A stretch of DNA of 64,000 nucleotides from Candidatus Rifleibacteriota bacterium (GCA_015232575.1 JADFZL010000006.1:124001-188000), one strand, 5' to 3'. Positions 48,868 through 59,300 are shown, counted from the stretch's first letter. A program made the numbers and translations. Notes: generated from the letters alone by a model not told the origin.

Positions 48868-49230
48868 TCAATGTTGTCTTTCCAGTCCTGAGAATTGAAG
48901 AATTTTTTTTATCAATCTGTCAGCAGCGGTCAGCTCGAATCCAAGTCTCATTGAGAGAAGCTTTTCTTTCCATCTTTTTATCCATTTAATTGAAGAACCG
49001 CTGATAAAGCCTACATTGGTAAGGTCTATCTGAACTTTTGATGGTTTTCTGTCTTTTAAATTCATTTCGAAATCACGAAGAGAGCGATTAAGTTCCCTTA
49101 TTCCGTTTTCATCAAGCATTCCCTTGATTTTAACAAGAAAAACACCGTCATCGGATATCGAAAGAACGGTTTCAACTTTTTCTCTTTTTGGTCTTCGAAG
49201 CATGCACACTATACTATCAGATTTTTTCAA
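48868..49230 (-). CDS. STAS-domain protein, third copy in the window
   Basis: A 120-residue single STAS domain (VLSISDDGVFLVKIKGMLDE, then VQIDLTNVGFISGSS). Where the phosphorylation loop usually reads DSSG or NSPG, this one reads ISGSSIKW, so the phosphorylated Ser may be displaced or absent. It differs clearly from the two module STAS proteins. It lies 72 bases upstream of the deacetylase-like pair on the same strand and may share their transcript; the link is unexplained. Confidence 0.75.
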   Translation of the reverse strand: MKKSDSIVCMLRRPKREKVETVLSISDDGVFLVKIKGMLDENGIRELNRSLRDFEMNLKDRKPSKVQIDLTNVGFISGSSIKWIKRWKEKLLSMRLGFELTAADRLIKKILQFSGLERQH

Positions 49231-49565
49231 ATCATGGAAGTTAATAAAAAAATCTAATTCACTTGAATTTAAGGTGGAGAAACAATTAACGGGCAGTTAA
49301 GAAACAGGGCGTGTTATAGAAGAGAGGTAAAATTTTCTGTCATTTCGCCCAAAGGGAGAAATCTGGTATCTTCAACGTTGTGTTAGCAAAGGTCAAGACG
49401 ACAACGAATCACTTATTTCCTCATCAAAATACGGCTCCACAATAATGCGAATGAACAAAAAGCAATTTGGAATAGATTTATCAGATTTTTCCATTAATCT
49501 TTTTACTGCATCTTTCCGATGTGAAGATTTGGATTATCAAAATTTTCTCTTCTTCGGGTGAAAAA
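49231..49565. other. Divergent intergenic region upstream of the pilus operon
   Basis: A 335-base gap between the STAS gene and the pilus operon. It holds one dispersed-repeat arm (49338-49364) and probably the operon promoter, which I could not pin down. An in-frame GTG at 49521 is a possible earlier start for PilM. Confidence 0.5.
49338..49364 (+). repeat. Dispersed TGTCATTTCG repeat, single arm
   Basis: TGTCATTTCGCCCAAAGGGA followed by GAAATCT, differing from other copies at two positions. Single arm. Confidence 0.7.
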
Positions 49566-51404
49566 TTGAATGCAGTAATCGGGATAGATCTCGGAAGTTA
49601 TTCTGTTAAAGCCGTTCTTCTTGAAAAGAAAAACGGTGTTTTGACTTGCACCAGCACAAAAACAATCAATCTTCATTCTGATGACTCCGAAAAAAAAGTA
49701 TTCATTCTTGACGCTTTGAAGCAAATTTCTCTTGAATATCAAAAAATAACCCCAATGGCTGTGCTGGTATCATCTGATCGTGAAATTGCGCTGAAATTTT
49801 TCGAAAAACCAGCCATGAGCAGAGAAAACCTGGGAATTGTTCTAAGCAACGAATTCAAAGCCCTTTCAGCCGGTCATGAGCAATCTGAAAAGCCACCAAG
49901 AATTGAATATGCAATTGTCGGACAAAATGCAACTGAGACTGGCCCTGGCATTACAATTTTAACAGCTTCTTTTCCTGATGATCTTCCATCAAGATATTTT
50001 AAACTTTTCAAACAGGCAAATCTCAGACTTATTGGAATATATCCATATCCAGTGGCTGCACGTGAATGTTTCCATTTCAATTATTCTGATGATATCGAAA
50101 AACACGAAAGTCCATACCTGATTTCATTTATCAATTTCGGTGCAATATCAAATCAGGTAATAGTGTGCGATCTGAATAATCTTAAGCTTGCAAGAACATT
50201 CCCATTTGCAGGAGAAGAACTTACTCAATCACTTGTAAAGAAATACAAAGTTGATCAGAACGAAGTAATGCTCGACAAAGCAACTGCTGAAGCATATAAA
50301 ACGACCATCGGCATGCTGAAACAGGAAGAAATATTTCTGTACAACCCGGGAGCACTTGAAGTACAGGTTTCGGAATTAATTAAACGTGCCGTGTCTCAGA
50401 TGATTCAGAAAATACGCCTTTCACTTGATTACTTTAAAGGTCAGATGAAAACAGAAGTTTCTCGTGCGTATATTTTTGGAGGCGGCGCAATCATGCGCGG
50501 AATGAGTGATTCGCTCGGAAAACTCCTCATGGTGAACGAAGTTTTCGAACTTTCACCTTTTGTTAAAGTACCATATTTACCAGGAAAGTCCATTTCTTCA
50601 GATGCAGCAGCAGAACAGGAAACCCAGGAAGCGACACCGTTGAATGATATGTCATTTGTTCTGGCTGTTGGTGGGGCTCTTTGTGCATTCAGGGAAAATC
50701 CTGAAAGCCTCAATATTCTGGGTGAACTGAAAGAAGACTTATCTACAAAGATTATCAAGCAGATAAAAAGCTGCATTCTGCAAATTATTGCTGTGATTGT
50801 CGCAATTGTTCTTCCAATTATCTATTACCAGTTCATTTACAGTCCACAGGTATTTAAATCTTCCAAACTGCAGAAAGAAACGGCTGCAAAAAAAGCTGAA
50901 CTGGATGCAATTATGCATTTCAAAGCTAAACACGATGAAATGATTGCTGAAGAGGGAAACTTAAAAACCCGCTCCGGATTCATTCAAAATATTATCAAAA
51001 AAAGAATTTTCTGGTCAAAAGCACTCAAAAAACTCATATCAATTACACCCGATGATTTATGGATTACTGAGATTTCCGCCGGAGATATGGCTGCTGGTGA
51101 TGGAGCGTCGGGCGGAGGAATGGATGTCACTCAGAACACATCCGGTGGCGGTGATGCAGGCGGCGCCCCTGCTTCAGGAGGCTCTTCACCAGCCAAGTCA
51201 GCAAAGGGAAAAGATTCTTCCCTGAAACTCAAGGGAAAAAGTTTAAAATATTCCTCCCTGGCAAGATTTCTGAAAGATTTAGAAGAATCGAAAACTTTTA
51301 ACAGTATTACATGGGAAGAAAGCAAAAGAAGTCAATCAAAAAAAGGAAGCGAAATCGATTTTTCACTTGCATGTAAAATTGATTTGAATGCTCTTCAGGA
51401 ATGA
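49566..51404 (+). CDS. PilM-PilN fusion protein of the type IV pilus inner-membrane complex
   Basis: About 612 residues. The first ~390 are PilM, an actin-like ATPase (AVIGIDLGSYSVKAVLLEK, AYIFGGGAIMRGMSDSLG). A membrane helix at about 402-424 (LQIIAVIVAIVLPIIYYQFIY) starts a PilN-like part with a coiled coil, an SITPDDLWITEIS segment, a Gly/Ser linker (about 507-548) and a ferredoxin-like end (YSSLARFLKDLEES). PilM and PilN are normally separate; joining them fixes their known contact. The start is probably TTG 49566, giving the usual PilM N-terminus after a GGGTG site; GTG 49521 is the alternative. pilO overlaps the end. Confidence 0.85.
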   Translation: MNAVIGIDLGSYSVKAVLLEKKNGVLTCTSTKTINLHSDDSEKKVFILDALKQISLEYQKITPMAVLVSSDREIALKFFEKPAMSRENLGIVLSNEFKALSAGHEQSEKPPRIEYAIVGQNATETGPGITILTASFPDDLPSRYFKLFKQANLRLIGIYPYPVAARECFHFNYSDDIEKHESPYLISFINFGAISNQVIVCDLNNLKLARTFPFAGEELTQSLVKKYKVDQNEVMLDKATAEAYKTTIGMLKQEEIFLYNPGALEVQVSELIKRAVSQMIQKIRLSLDYFKGQMKTEVSRAYIFGGGAIMRGMSDSLGKLLMVNEVFELSPFVKVPYLPGKSISSDAAAEQETQEATPLNDMSFVLAVGGALCAFRENPESLNILGELKEDLSTKIIKQIKSCILQIIAVIVAIVLPIIYYQFIYSPQVFKSSKLQKETAAKKAELDAIMHFKAKHDEMIAEEGNLKTRSGFIQNIIKKRIFWSKALKKLISITPDDLWITEISAGDMAAGDGASGGGMDVTQNTSGGGDAGGAPASGGSSPAKSAKGKDSSLKLKGKSLKYSSLARFLKDLEESKTFNSITWEESKRSQSKKGSEIDFSLACKIDLNALQE

Positions 51405-51970
51405 AACAGTTACTGCTTATTCTGCCGGTAATTTCGATCTGCCTTATTGGATATGATTACTTTGATCAGCATCCGATAAGACTTCGTGCCTTCTATTCTA
51501 CACAAAATTCTCTTACAACAATTATTAACGACATAAGAATAGCTCAGGAAGCCTCATCGAAAATAAAAAATCTCAGCAGTGAAATCGAAAAGACTAAGAA
51601 TAAAATTACTGAACTTTTGAAAAGATTACCTCAGAAAAATGAAATTGGAAACCTGCTTGAACAGTTAAGTGAATATGCGTCTCAAAGAGGTATGACAATT
51701 GAATCAATTAATCCCAAAGGAATTAAAAAGAAAACAGCAGCTGTAAAATCAGCTCAAACAGGCAATTCAATAAAAGTCAGTTATGAAGAAATGGATTTAA
51801 ATATTGAAATGACTGCTGATTTCAGAAATGCAGGGCGTTATTTTGAAAATCTCGAAAAAATTCCCAGACTGGTAGAGATGGTCGGATTCCAGATGAAATC
51901 AGGAAAATCTTCCAGTAATCTTCTGGATATCAAAATGAATCTGAAAACATATATTTATGGCGGAAAATGA
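51401..51970 (+). CDS. pilO: PilO-like type IV pilus protein
   Basis: A 189-residue protein: short N-terminus, one membrane helix (LLLILPVISICLIGYDYF), a coiled coil (about 45-95) and a small ferredoxin-like C-terminal domain (YASQRGMTIESINPKG ... YFENLEKIPRLVEMVGF). This is the PilO layout. Its ATG overlaps the PilM-PilN stop (ATGA), and pilP overlaps its own stop the same way. PilO with PilN and PilP links the motor to the secretin. Confidence 0.85.
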   Translation: MKQLLLILPVISICLIGYDYFDQHPIRLRAFYSTQNSLTTIINDIRIAQEASSKIKNLSSEIEKTKNKITELLKRLPQKNEIGNLLEQLSEYASQRGMTIESINPKGIKKKTAAVKSAQTGNSIKVSYEEMDLNIEMTADFRNAGRYFENLEKIPRLVEMVGFQMKSGKSSSNLLDIKMNLKTYIYGGK

Positions 51971-52485
51971 GTAAAAGCGCACAAAGAATGATAAAGCGTG
52001 ACATGAAGTATCTGGGATTGCTGTTTATTGCTTATGCTTCAGTTTTTCTCTTCTGGAATTATTCCTGTCATGCTCAGGATGCCGAGAATATTCCTTCAGA
52101 AGACTGCACCAGCGATCAGAGCATAACGCAGGATAATTCGTCTTCAGGCAAAAATGAGAGCAGAGACATTAATACGGTTTTTATTGAAATAGATGATGAC
52201 TGGAGCCGTTTCAGAGACATATTTAAAAATCCGGCAAAAGTAGTTGATGAGCCGAAACCGGCTGTTACGAAATTTGTCACATCAACCGGTGAAGTCGAAA
52301 AAATACGGCTTCCTGCAGTTCTGGGAATAATGATTGCATCTGACAAAGATCGGGTCGCCATTACAAGCGAAGGAATAAAAAGAAAAGGACAACGATGTGC
52401 CGATTTTACAGTTAAAACAATTTCTAAAAAAGAAGTAGTTTTCTGCCGAAACGAAAAAGACTATGTTGTCAAAATCAAGGAATGA
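51967..52485 (+). CDS. pilP: PilP-like type IV pilus protein
   Basis: A 172-residue protein with an N-terminal membrane helix (LGLLFIAYASVFLFW) and, after a Ser/Asp-rich linker, a beta domain (VEKIRLPAVLGIMIASDKDR, FTVKTISKKEVVF) like the PilP HR/AMIN-binding domain. It has no lipobox, unlike classical PilP. Position between pilO and the secretin genes supports the name. An ATGA overlap couples it to pilO. Confidence 0.75.
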   Translation: MSKSAQRMIKRDMKYLGLLFIAYASVFLFWNYSCHAQDAENIPSEDCTSDQSITQDNSSSGKNESRDINTVFIEIDDDWSRFRDIFKNPAKVVDEPKPAVTKFVTSTGEVEKIRLPAVLGIMIASDKDRVAITSEGIKRKGQRCADFTVKTISKKEVVFCRNEKDYVVKIKE

Positions 52486-52677
52486 TATGTACAGGAAACA
52501 CAAATTCGGGCTTGATAAATCAAGCCCCTACGAAAAAACAAAGGCATATATTTGTTGAAGTACAGGTTTTCAAATACGGTTTTAATGGTCTTTATGATAC
52601 GTATTATTGCGAAAAAGCATGTGAACAAATTACATGAAATTGATCTAAGACACTCAGGGAATGTGAGGAATTCTGTT

Positions 52678-54378
52678 ATGACAAAGATTTTTTCAAAAAA
52701 CACTTCTGGAGATATTTTCTCCGGAAAACGTTTATTCATTAAAACATTCTCTCTGTTAATCATATTTTCTCTATTTTCTTCACTTGTTTCTGCAAACGAA
52801 AAAATATCTCTTGCACAATTAATCATTTCAAAACTTTCATGGAAATATTATGTTAAGAATGACAAAAAAACCCTTTTTGAACTTCAGGCACTCGGCAATG
52901 CCTGTACAGACGAGAAGATAGCTGAAGAAGTAATAGAAAAATATTCCAGCGAAGTTATTGAACATTTGTACAAAGAAAAGAAAATTGACGAGGCAGAAAT
53001 GTTGAATAAAAAAATCACATGCCTTAAAGCAGCTTCTCTTTCTAACGAAAAAGTCTGTTCTGCCGTAAAAAGTTCAGAAAACACTGAAAATGAAACAAAA
53101 ATTGAAGAAAAGAATAATATCAAACAAAAAAAAGCTACTGAAAGCATAGAATTAGAAAGACCTGAAAGCATATCAAAAATTTCCAGGAAAAAAACACCCC
53201 TGAACTATAAGCATTCTGATGAAGCAGAAGTTGATCTGGAAAGCCAGGAAGAAGACCTTTCAAACAAGGAAGATGAGTCTGAAATACTTAAGAGCATGGT
53301 TCGGGTTCCGTACAAAAACAAAACTTCAACAAGTAAAAGAATCAATTATGTAATATCCAAACCGCTCATAGACAAAGCCCCTGATCAGTTTAACCAGAAG
53401 CTTACCGAAATGGATAAAACTGTTAGAATCCAGAGGCAGAAATCTGTTTCACTGAGAGATATCTCTAAAGTTAAGGTAACCATTGATTTCAGAGATGTTG
53501 AAATAGCGGACATGGTACGGCTGCTTGCGGCAAAAGCAAACCTGAATATTGTCAGTCGAAACACAATTACCGGAAGAACAACTGTAGCTTTCGACAACGT
53601 TCCGGCTGGTGTTGTACTAGAGACAATTTTAACAACAAACGACTATCTATTCGAAGTAAAAGACGGAATAATCTGGGTTTTCAAAAGAGGCGAGGAAAAT
53701 CTTGAAACTCGTGTGTTTTTTCTTAAGAATGTCAGCGCCTCAGAATTATTCCCGATAATTGAGCGAAATATGAAAAAATGGGAACAAGTTAAGAAATCAA
53801 AAAATCACGATTCAGCAAATAGTTCTGGAAATAACTCTGCAAATGCTTCTGCAATTTCTTCACCAAATGCAAATGCAGGCGCAAGCTCAGGCGCAAATTC
53901 TGCGCCTCCAAAAAGTGGGGCTGAAAATGCCAATACTGGAAATACTGAAACTGCTTCCATGCAGCCCACAGAAGGACAGACGCCAACTCAGAATTCAGCA
54001 CCTGCCGCGGAATCTGCCGGAGAATCTGCATCAAAAAGTCAGACATCATCAAATAACGTTCTCGAAGACAAATCAACGATTTCCTCTGAAAACTGGAGCC
54101 TTCAACTTGATGAAAGGTCTAATTCACTTCTTTTGACTGCGCCCCGTTCAAAACTTGATGAGATGGAAGAACTTGTTAAGGTTTTCGATAAGCCTCTTCA
54201 GAACAGAAATATCCAGGAAAGAGTTTTTAAAGTTAAATATCTTGGCAGAGATACATTGGAAAAGGCGATCAAGATGGTTATGCCCAACTTCGACCCGGCA
54301 AAACAAATGCTTGATGTTAAGCGAAACGACACTGCAGGCAATACATCAGGCGCATCTGGAGGAGCACCAGCAAAATGA
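52678..54378 (+). CDS. Secretin N-domain protein (first part of a split PilQ)
   Basis: A 566-residue exported protein with a signal peptide (SLLIIFSLFSSLVSA-N). ATG 52678 follows GTGAGGA; earlier in-frame starts lack a site. A charged linker leads to an N0/STN domain (about 262-335: VTIDFRDVEIADMVRLLAA, GRTTVAFDNVPAG), then secretin N-domain pieces (TRVFFLKNVSASELFPII, WSLQLDERSNSLLLTAP) separated by a Ser/Asn/Ala-rich insertion. It ends inside what is normally a further N domain (VFKVKYLGRDTLEKAIKM). The pore-forming C domain is encoded by the next gene, which overlaps by 4 bases. Confidence 0.85.
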   Translation: MTKIFSKNTSGDIFSGKRLFIKTFSLLIIFSLFSSLVSANEKISLAQLIISKLSWKYYVKNDKKTLFELQALGNACTDEKIAEEVIEKYSSEVIEHLYKEKKIDEAEMLNKKITCLKAASLSNEKVCSAVKSSENTENETKIEEKNNIKQKKATESIELERPESISKISRKKTPLNYKHSDEAEVDLESQEEDLSNKEDESEILKSMVRVPYKNKTSTSKRINYVISKPLIDKAPDQFNQKLTEMDKTVRIQRQKSVSLRDISKVKVTIDFRDVEIADMVRLLAAKANLNIVSRNTITGRTTVAFDNVPAGVVLETILTTNDYLFEVKDGIIWVFKRGEENLETRVFFLKNVSASELFPIIERNMKKWEQVKKSKNHDSANSSGNNSANASAISSPNANAGASSGANSAPPKSGAENANTGNTETASMQPTEGQTPTQNSAPAAESAGESASKSQTSSNNVLEDKSTISSENWSLQLDERSNSLLLTAPRSKLDEMEELVKVFDKPLQNRNIQERVFKVKYLGRDTLEKAIKMVMPNFDPAKQMLDVKRNDTAGNTSGASGGAPAK

Positions 54379-55364
54379 GTATTTCTAAACCCGGAATCAG
54401 AGCATTTCTTGCAATACTTATTATTTCTGCAACTTTTGTTACAGGTTTCAAAAGTGCGTTCAGTCAGACTGCGCCAGGTGGAATGTCTTCTTCCGGTTCT
54501 TCCAAGGCTGAAAATACTTTCATTATAAGAGATACACCACAAAATCTACAGAAAATCGAAGAAATAATCAAAAGCCTTGATGTTGCACCAAAACAGGTGT
54601 TGATTGAGGCGAATATTTTTGATATCACTCTCGGAGATCAGAATTCGAGCGGAATTGACTGGTCTCTGCTTATGACTCAGGCTGGACGCAAAGAACCGCT
54701 CTGGCAGTTTGATCAGACTCTGAAACTCAACGGCGGAAACGGTGCTCTGAGATTTGGAACACTCAGCAGTGAACATTTTTCAATCCTTCTTCAGGGCCTG
54801 AAAGGCAACAATCGTGCACGCTCACTTTCTAATCCAAAAATTGCTGCAATGAATGGACAAAGCGCAGTTATCAGCGTTGGACAGAGAATTCCGTATTCAA
54901 CCACTACAACTTATCCTGCCAATGGCGGAAATCCGCCTTACACGGTCAGAACAACACAGTTTGCCGATGTTCCGATAAGTCTTGATGTAACCCCGAATAT
55001 TTACGACGACGGAACTATCAGAATGAAAGTAAAACCGGTAATTACTGCCGTAGTAAGCATGATTCCTGACAGTGCTCCCTGGACTGAAACAAGGCAGGCT
55101 GACACGGAAGTAATTGTACGGGATGGTGAAACGCTTATTCTCGGCGGATTAATTACAGAGAATAAATCTGTAAATAACGATTCAATCCCAATCCTTGGGC
55201 GAATTCCTCTGTTGAAAAGTTTTTTTGAAAAAAAGGTAAAAACATCCAAGAGATCTGAGCTGGTTGTTTTCATAACTCCAAAAATCGTTGAAAGCGATGG
55301 CTATAGAATAAGCGGGGAGAAGTTCATGAATCAGATGAGCATGATTGGAAAACAGCAACAATGA
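54375..55364 (+). CDS. pilQ: Secretin pore domain (second part of a split PilQ)
   Basis: A 329-residue protein with its own signal peptide (ISKPGIRAFLAILIISATF ... FSQ). It begins with the second half of an N domain (NTFIIRDTPQNLQKIEEII), then the secretin C domain: QVLIEANIFDITL, VISVGQRIPYSTTTTYP, the conserved VRDGETLILGGLI, IPILGRIPLLKSFF and ELVVFITPKIV. In ordinary PilQ these sit in one chain. The start overlaps the upstream stop (ATGA), so the halves are made together and must assemble in the outer membrane. Confidence 0.9.
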   Translation: MSISKPGIRAFLAILIISATFVTGFKSAFSQTAPGGMSSSGSSKAENTFIIRDTPQNLQKIEEIIKSLDVAPKQVLIEANIFDITLGDQNSSGIDWSLLMTQAGRKEPLWQFDQTLKLNGGNGALRFGTLSSEHFSILLQGLKGNNRARSLSNPKIAAMNGQSAVISVGQRIPYSTTTTYPANGGNPPYTVRTTQFADVPISLDVTPNIYDDGTIRMKVKPVITAVVSMIPDSAPWTETRQADTEVIVRDGETLILGGLITENKSVNNDSIPILGRIPLLKSFFEKKVKTSKRSELVVFITPKIVESDGYRISGEKFMNQMSMIGKQQQ

Positions 55365-56188
55365 AAAACATAATTTTGCGTAATTCATTTCCATTTGTAT
55401 ATTTATTTTTCATAGGTTTTCTGCTTCTTTTACCGGGCTGTCAGAATTCGCCAGGCAAAATCTTTTCACCTGCATCAGATGTTCATGTTTCCGGAATAAA
55501 TCCATCTATACTCTCACCTCTTGCAGGCAAGGGTGGTTCTACAGATTCATCCGTCGGTTCATCTTCTATTGCATCAGGTTCCTCATCAAGTTCGTCAGCA
55601 GGTTCAACAGTCACAGCTCTAGAAAAAGCTCAGCTACCACTTCTGAAAGTATATTTTTCAATTTTCACCGGTGTGTCAGCGTTTATAAACAATTACAGTG
55701 TAAGGTATTTTGAAGTTACCGGATCACCACTGGCAGACGGGAAATATGATTTCAATGGCGCTCTTGCATTGTACCTTGACGCGCCTGATGTGACCCAGAT
55801 GGGTGCTGGCAGCAGCAGCTCGGGAAGTTCGGGCGGTTCAAGCAGTTCAGGTGGCTCCAGCAGCTCAGGGGGCTCAGGGGGCTCAAGCAGCTCAGGAACT
55901 TCAGGCGGTGCAGTTTCAATCAGGCAAAGAGCTGCCGTTATTACTCAAAGTGCGGAAGATGTAGATGGTGATTTTCAGAAGAACGAAGGTTATGCTGGAT
56001 ACATAAAAATTCCGCTTTTTCCGCCAAATTTGTACACATATATGGCTAATAATACAAATGTGTATACAGACGATCATTCGCCGGTAATAGCCAAAATAGT
56101 TTTTACAGGAAAAGATATGAATGACCACAATTTCAATATTGACATGCATGTTCAGCTCAACACAAGCCTTCAGGAAAGTGAACAATGA
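55361..56188 (+). CDS. Ser/Gly-rich lipoprotein in the pilus operon
   Basis: A 275-residue lipoprotein with lipobox LLPGC (Cys at about 27). Two low-complexity Ser/Gly tracts flank a globular stretch (LLKVYFSIFTGVSAFINNYSV). The second tract is made of SSGGS-type repeats. A beta-rich C-terminal part follows (YAGYIKIPLFPPNLYTYM, FNIDMHVQLNTSL). No family is recognised. ATGA overlap with the secretin gene suggests a pilotin or a pilus-associated surface protein. Confidence 0.7.
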   Translation: MKNIILRNSFPFVYLFFIGFLLLLPGCQNSPGKIFSPASDVHVSGINPSILSPLAGKGGSTDSSVGSSSIASGSSSSSSAGSTVTALEKAQLPLLKVYFSIFTGVSAFINNYSVRYFEVTGSPLADGKYDFNGALALYLDAPDVTQMGAGSSSSGSSGGSSSSGGSSSSGGSGGSSSSGTSGGAVSIRQRAAVITQSAEDVDGDFQKNEGYAGYIKIPLFPPNLYTYMANNTNVYTDDHSPVIAKIVFTGKDMNDHNFNIDMHVQLNTSLQESEQ

Positions 56189-56379
56189 TGCTGAAATTTT
56201 TTCGAGTGTCAGTAGTATACCTTTCCTGGAAAATTATGTTTTTTCTTTCCCAGGCATTGAAATTATCAACCTTCAATTCTGTGGTAAAAATTACCGATTC
56301 TGTATTTCTCAGCTTTAACAAAACAGATTGTATAACTGCGCTCCAGGAAAATGAATTGAGCGGAGGTTCATTGTGTTAA
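56185..56379 (+). CDS. Possible 64-residue coupled small protein
   Basis: The ATG at 56185 overlaps the lipoprotein stop (ATGA), exactly as at the four preceding gene junctions. The 64-residue product is hydrophobic at first (VSVVYLSWKIMFFLSQ) and ends 7 bases inside the next gene. No family is recognised. The coupling supports it; the sequence itself is unremarkable. Confidence 0.4.
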   Translation: MMLKFFRVSVVYLSWKIMFFLSQALKLSTFNSVVKITDSVFLSFNKTDCITALQENELSGGSLC

Positions 56380-59300
56380 AGAAACTGCCATCTCTATTAA
56401 TCCTTTCAATACTTTTTGTACTCATTTTTTCTTTCGGATGCAAAAACGGAAATTCATTAGGTTCGGAAAGCTCATGGCAGGGACTTCCAACAGCATCAGT
56501 TCCAACTGGAGAAACAATTCTAACCGGTACAATTACTCAACCAGACGGAATTCCGGTTGGCAATGCATCAATTTCAATTCTTAAGCAGCAGGTTCCGATA
56601 ACATCAGCTGTTACAAACGTTCAGGGACAGTATTCTGTCATTGTTGATGCAGGTACATATACTATAAGAATTCAAAGATCCGGCTTTGTTACATCAGAAC
56701 AGAATATTCTTGTCAAATCAGGGATTATTAATGTTTACAACGCTGTAATCAGCTCAAGCATAGGAAGCCTGAAAGGATACACCGCAAGCAGAAGCACAGG
56801 TGAAAGAATCTCCGGGACAGAAGTTCAGATCACTTCAATTACTAATCCTGCACTTTCGATTTCTGCTGCAATAACAGATGCGGCGGGAAACTACGAATTC
56901 ATTCTTGCAACTGGCGAATACAGTCTTTCTGCAGTAAAAAGTGAATATATTACAGAAACAGTGAAGCTCACTGTTAACAGTGGAAGTGAAGTTATTCAGA
57001 ACTTTCTCATGTACAAATCCGCTGGAAAGATTTTCGGCCTGATTACAAATCTGGCTGGGGAACCAGTTAAAGATGCTTCAGTCAGAGCGACTGACCTTTC
57101 AGGAAAAACCGTACAAGCCGTTTCAGGAGATGACGGAAAATACACAGTTTCCGTGAACAACGGAACAAACACCGTTTCAGTTTCAAAAAGCGGGTTCGGA
57201 ACAGTTGTATCATCGATATACCTTTCTCCTGAGAGTGAAGTACTTCTTGATGTACAGCTTGGACCGGTAATTAATCTGATTGGAACAGTAAAGTCATTTG
57301 ACACAAAAGAGGTACTTCCAAATATCGAAGTTTCAGCTCTGCTTTCCGGAATTTCAGTTGCCGGAAGCCCATCAAGAACTACAGCTGAAGGCAAGTTCAT
57401 CTTTCAGAACATATCTCCGGGACTTTACGAAATTACTCTCCGATCGCTGAATGGCGGATACGAGCCAGCCACTTATGTTATTCAAATTATGCAGAATGGT
57501 ACAATTTCTCCTGCATCTCCAGAATTGTTCATGAATGTTTCAAAGAATCTCGGAAAAATTCTTGGACAGATAACCGACAGAGCTGGAAATGCCCAGAAAG
57601 ATGTTCTAATCAGACTTATGCCCTTGTCAGCCGATTTGCTGTCTTATGAAGCAACGACAACAGATGACGGAAAATATTCATTCAGCATTCCTGCAGGAAA
57701 TTATATTTTCTCAGCATCAAAAGCTTCATTCATGATTTCATCTGCAACAGTGCAAATTGTAATGAGTACAACAAAACTCTATGACATTGCACTTGGCCCG
57801 CAATCTACACTTACTGGAAAAATCATTCTTGATACAAACAGCTCAGCAATTGCCAATTTGCAGATAAAACTTTTTCTTGCAGCAGCACTTGTTGACACTG
57901 CAAACACAAGCCCGTCGGGAGAATTTGTATTTCAGAATCTTGCACCAGGAAACTACACAGTTTCAGTTACAGACCCGGCACTTGCACATTCGCCTGCTAC
58001 GTTTACTGTACAAGTCCTCAACGACGGATCAGTTGCACCCAAAGACCCGGTTTTTTCAATCAAAAAAATTGTCGGAAAAGTTCTTGGAATGGTTTCAAGC
58101 CAGAATGGTACTCCTCAGGCAAATGCAACTGTGAGATTTGAATCAACAACCGCAAAAACCTTTGAAGCAACAACATCCAGCGATGGAAAATATTCAATTC
58201 TTCTCAACGCGGGAAATTACGCTGTGACAGTAATGAAAAGCGGATTCAGAAATTTTTCCGGAAATATTGTTGTAACAGAAGGAAACGATCTTACAAGCGA
58301 TTTTCAGCTGGAACAATCAGTTAATCTGACCGGTACAGTTCAGCTGGATTCAACAAAAGCACCTCTTGTGAATATTAATGCATCAGCATATCTCTCTGGA
58401 GTTGTAATAGCTGGAAGCCCTGTAAAAACAAACTCAGAAGGGAAATTTGTATTTCAGAATCTTACATCCGGAGCATATCAAATTGGTCTTGTATCAACTT
58501 CCGGCGAGTATGAAGCGGCGACGTTCTCCGTTCAGATTCTAAATGATGGAACTATTTCACCTGCGAATCCACAGTTGCTTATGAGCGTTTCGAGTACTCT
58601 CGGCAAAGTCTTCGGAATTGTTTCAAACCGCAGTGGAGCTCCGCAATCAAACGCGACAATCAGATTTACTTCATCTGCAAATAAAGTCACTGAAAGCATC
58701 TCTGGCACAAACGGAACATATTCAGTATTGCTTGAAGCCGGAAACTATGCCGTAAAGGTTATCAAAAGCGGATTTGCAGAGCACAGCGAAAATATCACAG
58801 TAACAGCCGACAATGATTTATCAAAAGACTTTCAACTTGGGCCACTAGTGAACGTAATCGGCACAGTAAAACTTGACACCGACAGTTCCACACTTCCAAA
58901 TATTACCGTAAGAGCTTATCTGAATTCGGTTGAAGTCTCAGGAAGCCCGACTAAAACTACATCAGAAGGCAAATTTGCATTCGGGAATCTTTCTCCGGGA
59001 CTTTATGAGTTAAGACTGACCGACAGTCTGGTTAAGTACGAGCCTGCAACTTATTCACTGCAGATTCTGAACGACGGAACGCTCATTCCGACAGCACCTG
59101 AATTAAAAATGCAGGTTTCAAAAAATTCAGGGCGCATTTCCGGAATTATCTCCGACAGAGTTGGAACTCTTCAGGAAGAGGCTCTGGTAAGACTCCTTCC
59201 GCAAATTGTAAATGGCACTTCCTATGAATTCTCAACGGAAGAAAACGGAAAATATTATTTTTCAGTGGTACCGGGAAGTTATACACTACTTGTGACAAAA

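Noticed and set aside
55800..55920. Short DNA repeats of the AGCAGCTCAGG type in the lipoprotein gene
   Set aside because: They encode the Ser/Gly linker in frame and are explained by low-complexity coding; not a CRISPR or satellite array.
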